Source: Flagellimonas pacifica (GTDB lineage Bacteria > Bacteroidota > Bacteroidia > Flavobacteriales > Flavobacteriaceae). From it: DNA of 64,000 bases. The notes below the pieces were generated by a model. It worked only from the letters and a program-made list of their open reading frames with translations. It made no database searches and was not told the origin of the DNA. The position numbers were made by a program, and so were the translations under genes. Each line of letters begins with the position of its first letter. Within the stretch, counting starts at the first letter, position 1. Where the stretch lies: assembly GCF_900215465.1 (NCBI RefSeq), contig NZ_OBEH01000003.1, positions 310,001 to 374,000 of the forward strand, given 5' to 3'. Below, piece by piece: positions 35,201-43,355 of the stretch.

Positions 35201-36415
35201 AAGTTTACCCCTCGCGGGGGACAAATTGTGTTAAGGTTAAAAGAAGGTAAAAAAAGACTTAAAATCTGTGTTATTGATTCTGGTCCTGGAATACCACAAG
35301 AGGAACGTGAACATATTTTTGAAATGTTCTACCAATCTGAAATTGGAAAAAATGTAAAAGGATTGGGTATTGGATTGGCGCTTACCAAAGAGTTGGTAGA
35401 CCTTCATCATGGTAAGATAAAAGTTTCCTCATCAGGTGAGGGAACCTGCTTTACTGTGAGCTTAAAAACCGGCAATATTTTCTCAAAGGAGGAAAAAGGA
35501 ACCAACATGGGTGTAAACTCATTGAATATGCCATCATTGGCAGAAATAGATTTGCTCAAAGAATTGGATATTGTTTATGAGGATAGGATAGATAAACGCG
35601 CTACTATTCTTATAGTTGAGGACAATGTGGATATGCAAATATTTCTTAGAGATTTGTTTTATGAAAAATATTATGTGCAAATAGCGGACAATGGCGAGGA
35701 AGGATTGAAATTGGCTAAAAAGAAACTGCCCGATCTTATTGTTAGTGATATAATGATGCCTTCTATGGATGGAATAACAATGAGTAAAATTTTGATAAAA
35801 TCAAAAGCTACATCGCATATTCCCATTGTATTGTTAACAGCTAAAGATGCTGCCAAAACTAAATTGACAGGGTTGCAAACTGGCGCTTTGGCATATATTC
35901 AGAAACCTTTTAACCCCAATGAACTATTGGTTAAGGTGAACAATATCCTTGACAATAAAGAAAAAACTATCAACAAGCATAAAACAGATGTAATCAGCGA
36001 CCCTCAAATGGAAAAATTCAAATCCAAGGATGATCTGTTCATGGAAAGATTGGTGAACGAACTGAACAATAAGTTGGAAAGCTCGGAATTTAAATTGGAA
36101 GATTTGGCAAGTAGTATGCGCATGAGCTATTCTGTAATTTACAGGAGGTGTCAGGAAATTACCGGTAAAACCCTGATTGATTTTCACAAGACTCTAAAAT
36201 TGAAGCATGCAGCTTTACTTTTCTTGGAAAATGGTTATAATGTTTCGGAAGCTGGATATATGGTTGGCTATAAAAATTCAAAGTATTTCACGAAGTGCTT
36301 TAAAGACGAATTTGGAAAACCCCCAATGGCCATTAAAAATGAATGCAAGGAAATTGGAATAGCACAATTGATAAAAAAATACAATATTGTGGCATTACAA
36401 TCTATAGAATCATAG
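32219..36415 (+). CDS. Hybrid two-component system regulator (sensor kinase-receiver-AraC)
   Basis: 1398 residues. A signal anchor (LFYFLIVFSCFQMV) is followed by a periplasmic beta-propeller sensor with many reg_prop repeats (such as IWIGTDGKGLNRV, IWIATYKNGLFVY, LWIGTLSGSLMYL) and a Y_Y_Y domain (YAYRLRGFNEEWITPRG, IPPGKYIFEVKAG). A membrane helix is at about 822-841. The kinase part has phospho-acceptor His873 in MSHEIQTPL (Gln replaces the usual Arg), N-box NLLSNAFKFT, DSGPGIP and GLGIGLALTKEL. The receiver carries Asp1177 in IVSDIMMPSMDG. The C-terminal AraC-type DNA-binding domain (about 1290-1398) ends in FKDEFGKPP. It senses an oligosaccharide and activates nearby genes, most likely the divergent GH109/SusCD unit. 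A start at 32255 is also possible. Confidence 0.95.
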   Translation: MTEEGREVGIIKKMKMLFMHCLFMPKKRINPQAGLFYFLIVFSCFQMVKSQELQNFIHFEKGFHPSTTIENDSLGNVLISSTKGIYKYNGYDFDFKSYTTIFGYEFINKRRVYFKKDGRNNYWLATYNGELTMLGKNGRYTHFRDSLSKGETSFKINAIIPHGDLVWFGSEEGSLYKYDYSKSQISRVATLPNIQNHSQAINNLAVTDSNQIWISTKGGRVYGFKETIKQLQELKMPFDDKILHSLLLVADKKGKLWIASELYGLYQYEPSSQKLEPFHLSEHQVKSSGGIPAFYVLFCDKSGDIWAGTDGEGLFKIDKDNYKVSRFRHQDNNRFSISNNSVTGISEDNHGNLWIVYKKGSIDILPNYNSSVQYFTGSENNVPSPILCMLKATDGSLWIGTDGKGLNRVFPNGKGVQYGNKTSNSSIFKGRYIQRIVEASNNNIWIATYKNGLFVYNPRLNRFKRVKISGISEKSAADVRFLYKDTKNRIWATTTEGIHIFNENQKQLAFFNYRSYGVSGVISESIYETKKGSIWVGVNRGGLFKFEENEDSIQNSAFRKVEYYQKTHSEDTNNYDPAFMVNDDEDNLWIGTLSGSLMYLNTKDYSYKSFLNHDSFKDLTICAMFFDDYNKLWLSSRNGLHHYDVEKDSLSSYYSIDGLQSDRFTRKSSFKGKDGMLYFGGDDGVSAFYPHLMKKNELIPNLAISQIDILNKPAWDLVPDQIEKGVEYVESLNLKSNQSSFSFQFAAIGDVLKPEYHYAYRLRGFNEEWITPRGERVATYTNIPPGKYIFEVKAGTQKGIWNIPTKQISIFISPPWWSGNIAYSAYVLFTGLLILGIVFWVRLRNKLHREEFQFNKEKELYALKMNFFAKMSHEIQTPLTLITGPIDDMLHRATSNGNQLLRQRLSLIKNNAQRLSRISKGLMTVRDRELDKLRVYALRKNIVDDLRKIASSFSEQARFKDIDFVQDYPKEEVFLWYDAEKLEHIFYNLLSNAFKFTPRGGQIVLRLKEGKKRLKICVIDSGPGIPQEEREHIFEMFYQSEIGKNVKGLGIGLALTKELVDLHHGKIKVSSSGEGTCFTVSLKTGNIFSKEEKGTNMGVNSLNMPSLAEIDLLKELDIVYEDRIDKRATILIVEDNVDMQIFLRDLFYEKYYVQIADNGEEGLKLAKKKLPDLIVSDIMMPSMDGITMSKILIKSKATSHIPIVLLTAKDAAKTKLTGLQTGALAYIQKPFNPNELLVKVNNILDNKEKTINKHKTDVISDPQMEKFKSKDDLFMERLVNELNNKLESSEFKLEDLASSMRMSYSVIYRRCQEITGKTLIDFHKTLKLKHAALLFLENGYNVSEAGYMVGYKNSKYFTKCFKDEFGKPPMAIKNECKEIGIAQLIKKYNIVALQSIES

Positions 36416-36447
36416 ATTTTAATCTTTAGATTACATTTTCAACTTCT

Positions 36448-39066
36448 CTATACAATGATTCTTATAATTTTGGTTTGTTTCTCACGAGCTTTCAGATTGT
36501 CATGGACCTTTTTGTAGCCAAGCTCTGGAATGTTGATTTCAATTTGATATTTCCCTTTTTCAAAAACTTTTGGAGTATATCCGCTGGTTTTGGTTCTTAT
36601 GGCATAGACCAATTCTCCATCCATATCAAATATTTTTAGAACGGGGTTAAAATTTCCGGTCCATTCTATTTTAGGAAGCCAAGCAACAGCTTTTCTGGGA
36701 TAATTATCTTCTTGAGTTACAGTAATTGGCCATTTTGGGTACTGACTGTTTGGTATGGTTGGGTCAACAAATCTGGGCCAACATTCGGTCTTGATGGTTC
36801 GCTTCTTTTTGTTAAATGTTACCATGCCATAACCAACCGCCCTATTGTGTAAAACTTTTGGCTCTTTACCTGTGTCATGTGGATTTGCAACAGCATGTAC
36901 GGTCATCTTGTTGCCAAATCCATCCACATGTTGTCCCAAAAACGCAGGATTCTCATAAGTATGTTGACTACTATCTACATTTGGCCAAAATCTTCTTGGC
37001 CAAATGTTATTAATTGCGGGTCCTGCAAAGGCATATCCACTATCACTATGTTCTCCAAGACCATATTGTATAAAACTGGCCAGATGTTGATCTCCTGCTA
37101 TATGGAACGCAAAGGCTTTTCTAATCGTTTTTACGGCTAGATCTCGCCCTATCGCGGGCCATCCATTAGAATCCATATCTACAGTAGGGTGGTCTCCTTT
37201 TATGTACTCACCTTTTTTAGGGATAGGAAGAGAAGGTATGACCGCTCCTGTCTTTGCGCCTTCCGGTAGGGTGGCCAAAGTTGCAAAATTGGTTTGGGAA
37301 AGCACTACCTTCATCTGGGCATTATTGCTCCAATCCAAAGTCCATTCGTCAAGGAATTCATGTTGTCTCTTTCCTAAAAGGTCTGCATCAAGATTACGAT
37401 ATTCTTTAATGTCAAAATCATCATTCATGATCCAGCCATTATTGACTTGGGCACTTTTAGGAAGCACATTTTTTGGAGCTGATTTGAATTTTCTATCCTC
37501 GAGAATGGCAAAACTGATTCCAGCATAGTTCCAATGGGTATAGTAAACACCTATACCTTGTTTTACTGGTGATGCATTGAACGCATCAGGTAAATGGCCC
37601 GTTTGAGTTCGTTGTACCATATTTACCCATTTAGCTGGCATTTTATATCCTCCACTATCTTGGGCGAAGGCACCAAAACCTTTTGATGTGTCCGCTTTTT
37701 CTCCTTCTTCTCCCCAAATATTACCGTGATATACATCATGGTCATCTGGGATAATGGCACACGGTTTATGTCTATATAGATCACGATAGGACCAACCAAA
37801 CATGTACCATTTTCTTAGGTAATCCAAGCACATTTTGTCAAATTCTCCTTTAAACATAGCTCCAAAACCTCCGGTAGCTTCATAAAACTGATCACCAAGA
37901 AATAGAATGATATCTGGATTTAGTTTGGAAACATTTTCCGGAATGTCGGCGTCGGGAAAACCATAATGGAAATTACAACTGAAAACTGCTGTCCTGATTT
38001 CATTTTTATCATGAGGTTCTTTGGTTATAGTTCCTTCATAATGGTAGGTTTCCATTTTGTGTTCCAAAGGAATGTCTACACTAATTCTAAAAGGAAGATC
38101 CTGCTCCATTTCAAAATCTGTAAATGAAAATATAACCGACCGACCTTCATAATCCATATTCCCAGATTGAAGAGTTTTCCACTTGCCAATGTCATCCTTC
38201 ACTTGAAAGTGTATGGAGTGACCATTTATCTCTTCTATTGGAGCCATCTGTGCTGTAAGCTTAAGCTTACCCTTATTCAATGTATATTGGGTAAAACAAA
38301 TGGGACCAAAAAAATGATTTTCCTTATAGGTCAAATCCTCTGAAGCAATGTGCCAATTGGAAAATGCCGCACTTGGCACTGCTGAATTCTGTTCTTTGTT
38401 GAGTTTAAAGTCTGACAGCAACGAGAAATTACCCGTAAGTTGGGCATTAGACAATGCTATGGATTCCTTTTTATAAAACAGGGCATCGTCCTGAGGATTT
38501 GTCAATGAGACGGTAACTGTATAAGAATCAATACTGGGAATCGCTTCAACTATAAGTCCAAATTGTTTTGGAATAGTGTTCAAAGAAGTATCAAAAACCT
38601 GATTGCCAACTATGAGTTTTCCTTTTGGGGTCAATCCAATTGGAGTTCCTTTTCCAAATACTGCGGCCGATCTATAATCCTCATTTGGTCCGGTCACTCC
38701 CAAACGAACTCCTAGACATCCCTCGTCAATATTTTCAATATTTGGATTAAGTACATCAATTGCGACGGAAGTGATAAAACCAACCAATTTTTCAGGTTTT
38801 TGGATCGGTAGCAAATGAAGACTTCTGTTTTTATCAGTAATATCGCAAATAACCTTGCCGTCTTTTAAAAGCCAATCTTGTAGGCGATTGCCCCAATATT
38901 CAGGTCCCACCCATTTCATATTTGGCCAATTATGCCAATTACTGTTGAAACTTAACCCGTTTTCGTAAGGCCAAGACCTAAAGGTACTATTGGCCAATAC
39001 TGAAGGAGAAATGCAAGGAGCAACCGCTCCCATTAATATGGTTTTTAGGTAGTTTCTTCTTTTCAT
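36448..39066 (-). CDS. PhoD-like metallophosphatase, exported
   Basis: 872 residues. N-terminal export signal (KRRNYLKTILMGAVAPCISPSVLA) resembling a Tat signal. Residues about 30-330 form a beta-sandwich region (VGPEYWGNRLQDWLLKDGK) seen in the long Bacteroidota PhoD-like proteins. The phosphatase domain at about 350-780 has AVFSCNFHYG, DIILFLGDQFYE, IIPDDHDVYHGNIWG and HIAGDQHLASF, the metal and active-site blocks of the PhoD family. It would hydrolyse phosphodiester or phosphomonoester bonds outside the cytoplasm. It shares an operon with the LacI gene 10 bases upstream on the coding strand. This suggests induction by a sugar and a role on phosphorylated or related glycans. The real substrate is unknown. 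Confidence 0.85.
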   Translation of the reverse strand: MKRRNYLKTILMGAVAPCISPSVLANSTFRSWPYENGLSFNSNWHNWPNMKWVGPEYWGNRLQDWLLKDGKVICDITDKNRSLHLLPIQKPEKLVGFITSVAIDVLNPNIENIDEGCLGVRLGVTGPNEDYRSAAVFGKGTPIGLTPKGKLIVGNQVFDTSLNTIPKQFGLIVEAIPSIDSYTVTVSLTNPQDDALFYKKESIALSNAQLTGNFSLLSDFKLNKEQNSAVPSAAFSNWHIASEDLTYKENHFFGPICFTQYTLNKGKLKLTAQMAPIEEINGHSIHFQVKDDIGKWKTLQSGNMDYEGRSVIFSFTDFEMEQDLPFRISVDIPLEHKMETYHYEGTITKEPHDKNEIRTAVFSCNFHYGFPDADIPENVSKLNPDIILFLGDQFYEATGGFGAMFKGEFDKMCLDYLRKWYMFGWSYRDLYRHKPCAIIPDDHDVYHGNIWGEEGEKADTSKGFGAFAQDSGGYKMPAKWVNMVQRTQTGHLPDAFNASPVKQGIGVYYTHWNYAGISFAILEDRKFKSAPKNVLPKSAQVNNGWIMNDDFDIKEYRNLDADLLGKRQHEFLDEWTLDWSNNAQMKVVLSQTNFATLATLPEGAKTGAVIPSLPIPKKGEYIKGDHPTVDMDSNGWPAIGRDLAVKTIRKAFAFHIAGDQHLASFIQYGLGEHSDSGYAFAGPAINNIWPRRFWPNVDSSQHTYENPAFLGQHVDGFGNKMTVHAVANPHDTGKEPKVLHNRAVGYGMVTFNKKKRTIKTECWPRFVDPTIPNSQYPKWPITVTQEDNYPRKAVAWLPKIEWTGNFNPVLKIFDMDGELVYAIRTKTSGYTPKVFEKGKYQIEINIPELGYKKVHDNLKAREKQTKIIRIIV

Positions 39067-39076
39067 TTGGAGTTTT

Positions 39077-40114
39077 TCAGATTAGATAACTGTCAACATT
39101 TTCTGAATTAACAATATCAATGGGTAATAACTGTTTTTTTGGGATTTCCTTTCCAAAAATCAAAGTCTCGATTAACCCTCTTAATCCAAGAGATGCCTGT
39201 GTTTTAGGACTTTGATGGATAAGAAAATCTATTTCACCAGTCTTTAGGCAAGAGACGTTCCTTGGAAGTAGATCATAGCCAACAATGCTACATTTTTTGT
39301 TCTCTTTTTTTAATGCTTTTACTATTTCATATGCTTTGGAGGTTGTTACAAAAAAAGCATCCATAGTATCGAATTGCGTCACAAAATTTGGGAATTTGAC
39401 CTCAAATTCATTGCTGTTTAAGGTCAATGTTTGAATTTGAAAAGAACCAAAGTCTTTAAAAAAGGAAATGAAGCCCTGTTCTTTTTGTTTCATATGGACT
39501 GCGTTATTGAATGCTTCATCAATATGTACAATTGCAATTTTTGAGTCTGGTTTTATTAAACTATGAATAAGTTTTGCTCCCACACGTCCACTGGAATATA
39601 AATCTTGCCCGGTGTGTTGATCTATAAGGTCGTTAGAAAGGCTGCTGTTAAATGTGGCAGATAAGATTTGTTTTTCACCAAGTTTTTTTAACAGGGCGTT
39701 ACTTTCCATTTCAAACAGCGGAACGAAGAGCAAGGCATTTAAATTTTCGGTTTGAATTAATTGTTCTCCAGTTTTTGAGAATGAACTAGGTTCAGATGGG
39801 TCATAACAATGCGTTTCTATTTCAAGGTCAAATGCACTGAACTCTTCAATTGTTTCATTTATACCTTCCATGCATCTTTTCCAATAAGGATCCATTTCAG
39901 GATCTGGGAGTAGTACTTTGATTGAATAGATGGTATTGTTTTTTAATGTACGCGCAATAGGGTTAGGTTTGTAATTCAGGTTGTTAAGTGCATCGGTGAC
40001 GGCTTTCAAAGCTTTTTCTGATACCTTGCCTCTTTTGTGAAGTACCCTGTCCACTGTACCTATAGATACGCCTGCGGCTTGTGCAATATCTTTAATAGTG
40101 TGCTTTTTCTTCAT
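39077..40114 (-). CDS. LacI-family transcriptional regulator
   Basis: 345 residues from the ATG at 40114 (MKKKHTIKDIAQAAGVSIGTVDRVLHKRGKVS), which puts the helix-turn-helix right at the N-terminus as usual. A longer frame from 40213 would add 33 residues and was rejected. The hinge region NLNYKPNPIARTLKNN is typical, followed by a periplasmic-binding-protein-like sugar sensor (DPYWKRCMEGINETIEE, IVHIDEAFNN, CSIVGYDLLPRN). It probably represses until a sugar is bound. Two matching candidate operators are visible: 40149-40165, just upstream of its own start, and 32087-32103. It is divergent from the kinase/nucleotidyltransferase pair and is followed by the PhoD-like gene. Confidence 0.93.
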   Translation of the reverse strand: MKKKHTIKDIAQAAGVSIGTVDRVLHKRGKVSEKALKAVTDALNNLNYKPNPIARTLKNNTIYSIKVLLPDPEMDPYWKRCMEGINETIEEFSAFDLEIETHCYDPSEPSSFSKTGEQLIQTENLNALLFVPLFEMESNALLKKLGEKQILSATFNSSLSNDLIDQHTGQDLYSSGRVGAKLIHSLIKPDSKIAIVHIDEAFNNAVHMKQKEQGFISFFKDFGSFQIQTLTLNSNEFEVKFPNFVTQFDTMDAFFVTTSKAYEIVKALKKENKKCSIVGYDLLPRNVSCLKTGEIDFLIHQSPKTQASLGLRGLIETLIFGKEIPKKQLLPIDIVNSENVDSYLI

Positions 40115-40148
40115 TTCATTAGCAAGATATAAAAAAGATACAGAGTTT

Positions 40149-40165
40149 ATGTGTACGATAACATT
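40149..40165 (+). promoter_or_regulatory. Putative LacI-family operator in the lacI-kinase divergent region
   Basis: ATGTGTACGATAACATT, 35 bases upstream of the LacI ATG. A TATCTTTT on the minus strand at 40133-40140 could be the -7 element of the LacI gene, so the site would overlap the -33 region and allow autorepression. A related inverted sequence, AAAAATGTTACGTA at 40216-40229, equals the reverse complement of this site's right part with one base missing. Confidence 0.6.
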
Positions 40166-40266
40166 TTTTTGTTTCTTTGCATTGTTAAAAGATTTTTGTG
40201 TAAGCAAGTACAAACAAAAATGTTACGTAAAAAGAAATAACGCTAAATAGTTAATAATTCACAATT

Positions 40267-41367
40267 TTGAAGTCAGAATTTACCAAAGAAAGAATAGTTG
40301 CACAAGCGCCTGGAAGAACCTGTTTGTTTGGTGATCATCAGGACTATTTAGGGCTTCCGGTAATTGCATGCGCCATTGACCGTCATATTAAGCTTGTAGC
40401 TACGTTAAATTCAGCCCGTAAACTGGTACTGAACAAACCGGACATCAATGAAAAAAGAATCATTGATATTGATGAGGAAATAAAGTACGTTTCAAAGGGA
40501 GATCATTTATTGGCAGCACTTAAAATTCTTCAGGAATATGAGTGCATTCCTAATAGTGGTTATGACATTACTATCTCTGGTAACGTAGCAATAAACGCGG
40601 GCATTTCCAGTTCAAGTGCCGTGGTTTTGGCATGGATCCAATTTTTAACGGAAGCTTTTGGGTGCAATGCCCCAGTAAGCAGAGAGTTGATTTCTCAAAT
40701 TGCTTATGAGGCTGAAGTGGCATTTCATGGAGCTCCGGGAGGTAAAATGGATCAATATGCAATAGGATTGGGGAATATTATCTATTTGGAAACTGGTGAT
40801 GCGTTGTCTTATGAAATGATAGAAAAACCATTACAGGGACTTATTGTTGCGGAATCTGGGATACCTAAGCAAACTACAGGTGTTTTAAGAGAGCTTAAAG
40901 AAAATGCTCTTTTGGCTATTCATAAAGTAAAAGAAAGAGTCCCAACATTTGAAGTGGGCAATATAGACGTTACGGATCTACCAAAATACCTTAATTATGT
41001 TCCAGATGACCTAAAAATCTACTTGGAGGCTGCTGTAACAAATCATGATATCACCAAACGGGCTCTAGTAGAGTTTAGAATGTCCGAACTTGATTTAGAA
41101 CATATTGGTGCTTTGATGAATGAACATCATCGTATTCTTAAAGACTATTTACATATCACGGTACCTAAAATAGATGATATGATCAATGGAGCTGTAAACG
41201 CTGGTGCTCTTGGGGCAAAAATTGTTGGATCAGGAAGAGGAGGTAGTATTGTTGTTTTGGCCAAGGACGGTGAACAGCAATTAGTTGTAGATGCACTTAT
41301 GAAAGCTGGGGCACGGGATGCCTATCCTGTTAACGTGGATAAAGGAGTTAGAATAATTGAACCTTAA
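40267..41367 (+). CDS. GHMP-family sugar kinase (galactokinase-like)
   Basis: 366 residues. The three GHMP motifs are present: APGRTCLFGDHQDYLG near the N-terminus (substrate-binding, as in galactokinase APGRVNLIGEHTDY), INAGISSSSAVVLAW (ATP-binding), and GSGRGGSIVVLA near the C-terminus. GAPGGKMDQYAIGLG is also conserved. It would phosphorylate the anomeric hydroxyl of a free sugar to a sugar 1-phosphate. The nucleotidyltransferase encoded 7 bases downstream would then make the nucleotide sugar, so the two form a salvage pathway. The start is TTG at 40267: an in-frame stop at 40255-40257 blocks any upstream ATG. Which sugar is used cannot be read from the motifs. Confidence 0.88.
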   Translation: MKSEFTKERIVAQAPGRTCLFGDHQDYLGLPVIACAIDRHIKLVATLNSARKLVLNKPDINEKRIIDIDEEIKYVSKGDHLLAALKILQEYECIPNSGYDITISGNVAINAGISSSSAVVLAWIQFLTEAFGCNAPVSRELISQIAYEAEVAFHGAPGGKMDQYAIGLGNIIYLETGDALSYEMIEKPLQGLIVAESGIPKQTTGVLRELKENALLAIHKVKERVPTFEVGNIDVTDLPKYLNYVPDDLKIYLEAAVTNHDITKRALVEFRMSELDLEHIGALMNEHHRILKDYLHITVPKIDDMINGAVNAGALGAKIVGSGRGGSIVVLAKDGEQQLVVDALMKAGARDAYPVNVDKGVRIIEP

Positions 41368-41374
41368 TAAAAAG

Positions 41375-42253
41375 ATGAGCAAACATAAAAATTTAATCAT
41401 ACTGGCGGGTGGAGCTTCGTCCAGAATGAAAAGGCCGGAGACAAGTTCAGAAGGACTTACCCAGGACGAAATTAACCAGGCCAATCAGCGTAGTAAGGGT
41501 TTAATTACAGTAGGAGCGGAGGGAAGGCCTATGATGGACTATGTTTTGTACAATGCAAAAAAAGCGGGGTATAGTCATATTTATATTGTGATAGGAGAAA
41601 ATGGAGAGCTGTTTCGAGAATATTATGGAAACGGAAGTAATAACTCTTTCCATGGCCTTAGCATTTCATTTGCCGTACAATATATTCCTAAGGGTAGAAA
41701 AAAACCATTCGGAACTGCCGATGCATTGTATCAAGCAGTTGAACAATTCCCAGAGCTTAATAATGATTATTATTCTGTATGTAATAGTGATAACCTTTAT
41801 TCTGTGGAAGCTCTTTCAGCCTTGAGAAATACCAATGTTCCCAATGCATTTATTGGTTATGACCGGGATGCTATGGATTTTCCTTCAGAACGCATTTCCA
41901 GATTTGCACTTGTTAAGGTGGATAAAGAAGGTTATTTACTGGACATTATTGAAAAACCTTCTGAAAACGAGGTAGAAGAGTATAGAGATTCTGATGGAAA
42001 GCTTAGGGTGAGTATGAACGCCTTTAAATTTGATGGACGTAAAATGTACCAATATTTAAAGGATTGTCCAATACATCCAGAACGAAACGAAAAAGAATTG
42101 CCAACTGCCCTGCTCAATATGCTCAAAGAGTATCCAAAAACTGCCATTGGAATTCCATTTTCTGAGCATGTTCCAGATTTAACCGCCAAAGAGGATATTG
42201 TTGAAGTAAAGAAATACTTAAGTTCAAAATATGCGCAATTGGATTGGGATTAA
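41375..42253 (+). CDS. Sugar-phosphate nucleotidyltransferase
   Basis: 292 residues from the ATG at 41375 (MSKHKNLIILAGGASSRMKR). A TTG at 41357 would overlap the kinase stop and adds nothing conserved. The N-terminal nucleotide-binding signature LAGGASSRM is followed, after an unusual insertion of about 25 residues (RPETSSEGLTQDEINQANQR), by SKGLITVG, which corresponds to the PK.L.P. segment. YSVCNSDNLYS is the metal-binding part and LLDIIEKPSE is typical of NDP-sugar pyrophosphorylases. With the kinase it should convert a free sugar to an NDP-sugar. The nucleotide (UTP, GTP or CTP) and sugar are not determined. Confidence 0.87.
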   Translation: MSKHKNLIILAGGASSRMKRPETSSEGLTQDEINQANQRSKGLITVGAEGRPMMDYVLYNAKKAGYSHIYIVIGENGELFREYYGNGSNNSFHGLSISFAVQYIPKGRKKPFGTADALYQAVEQFPELNNDYYSVCNSDNLYSVEALSALRNTNVPNAFIGYDRDAMDFPSERISRFALVKVDKEGYLLDIIEKPSENEVEEYRDSDGKLRVSMNAFKFDGRKMYQYLKDCPIHPERNEKELPTALLNMLKEYPKTAIGIPFSEHVPDLTAKEDIVEVKKYLSSKYAQLDWD

Positions 42254-42546
42254 TCTGTAGGCATCACATTCTAGATTTTGGGGCTTTATTGAGGTTATAC
42301 TAATATTTACTTAACTCAAAAATCACCTAAAATGTACTAATATTCCTATTATTGCAAAAAAAGTATCATTTTTTGTATAAAATAAAGTGGAGGTAGATAA
42401 AAATTAGGAATACTTTCGAAACCTTGCTATGATAGTTTATTTGATTTGGACAATAAAAATGCAGTTATTTTAGAATTGTAATTGTCTATCTGCGAAATCA
42501 TTTACAACTATATATGTAGTAATGTCTAGTAACCCAGCCTCGGAAA
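42254..42546. promoter_or_regulatory. Intergenic region before the second sigma factor
   Basis: 293 bases with no gene. It probably holds the end of the kinase operon and the promoter of the sigma gene. TACTTTCG near 42409-42416 is one base off the TAnnTTTG element, but no convincing partner was found. No strong hairpin is seen. Confidence 0.3.
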
Positions 42547-43140
42547 ATGGAAAATTTAGATAAAAATTTAGAACCACTTTTATTATCCCTTAAGAAGGGT
42601 GATAAGATTGCTTTTAAGGCTATATTCAAAATGTATAGGGTTAAGTTGTTCCATTTTGTTTTTTCATTGTCCAAATCAGACTATGTTACGGAAGAAATAC
42701 TTCAAGAGGTATTTATAACTGTTTGGACAAAAAGAGAAAATATTGATGTATCAAAATCTTTCAATTCATTTATTTATACTATAGCAAGAAATGCTACTTA
42801 TAATCATTTAAGGAGCATAGCTAATAGAGAGAGTTTGAAACAAGAACTTTGGAAGAACCTTAATAAGGCTCACGATCAAACACAAAATGCGATACTTTTG
42901 GCAGAATATCAGGATATTGTTAATGATATTCTGGAGAATATTCCAACTCAAAAGCGTAGTATTTTTGTATTATCAAAACAGCAGGGAAAAAGCAACCAAG
43001 AAATAGCTGATCTATTGGGGATATCTCCCAAAACAGTAAAAAATCATCTTTGGAAGACTTTACAGATAATTAAAGAACAACTTCAACCCCATTTGGTAGA
43101 CACTATAGGAATCATTGCTCTTTTGATTGCTTCATTTTAA
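42547..43140 (+). CDS. ECF (FecI-like) RNA polymerase sigma factor
   Basis: 197 residues, ATG start at 42547. Region 2 at about 25-90 (LFHFVFSLSKSDYVTEEILQEVFITVWTKRENID, SFNSFIYTIARNATYNHLR) and region 4 at about 130-180 (IPTQKRSIFVLSKQQGKSNQEIADLLGISPKTVKNHLWKT, a helix-turn-helix). A hydrophobic C-terminal tail (TIGIIALLIASF) is present as in the sigma factor at 1149. It should direct transcription of the SusCD locus that follows, under control of the FecR protein encoded after a 215-base gap. Confidence 0.94.
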   Translation: MENLDKNLEPLLLSLKKGDKIAFKAIFKMYRVKLFHFVFSLSKSDYVTEEILQEVFITVWTKRENIDVSKSFNSFIYTIARNATYNHLRSIANRESLKQELWKNLNKAHDQTQNAILLAEYQDIVNDILENIPTQKRSIFVLSKQQGKSNQEIADLLGISPKTVKNHLWKTLQIIKEQLQPHLVDTIGIIALLIASF

Positions 43141-43355
43141 ACAGCTTCTCTTATTTCTAATACTATTTTGTTTTAAGCATTTTATAGTGGTGAATGTTCC
43201 CATAAGTAGGGGTGGAGACTTCTTTATGCATAGTATTTGGGGAGATAATTTACCTTAAGTTAAAAAAAAGATAACTTTTATTTGGGACTTTATATGTTTC
43301 CAAGTGTATATAATATAAAAGGGGAAGTAAAACCCAGATCCAGCCAAGCCATATC

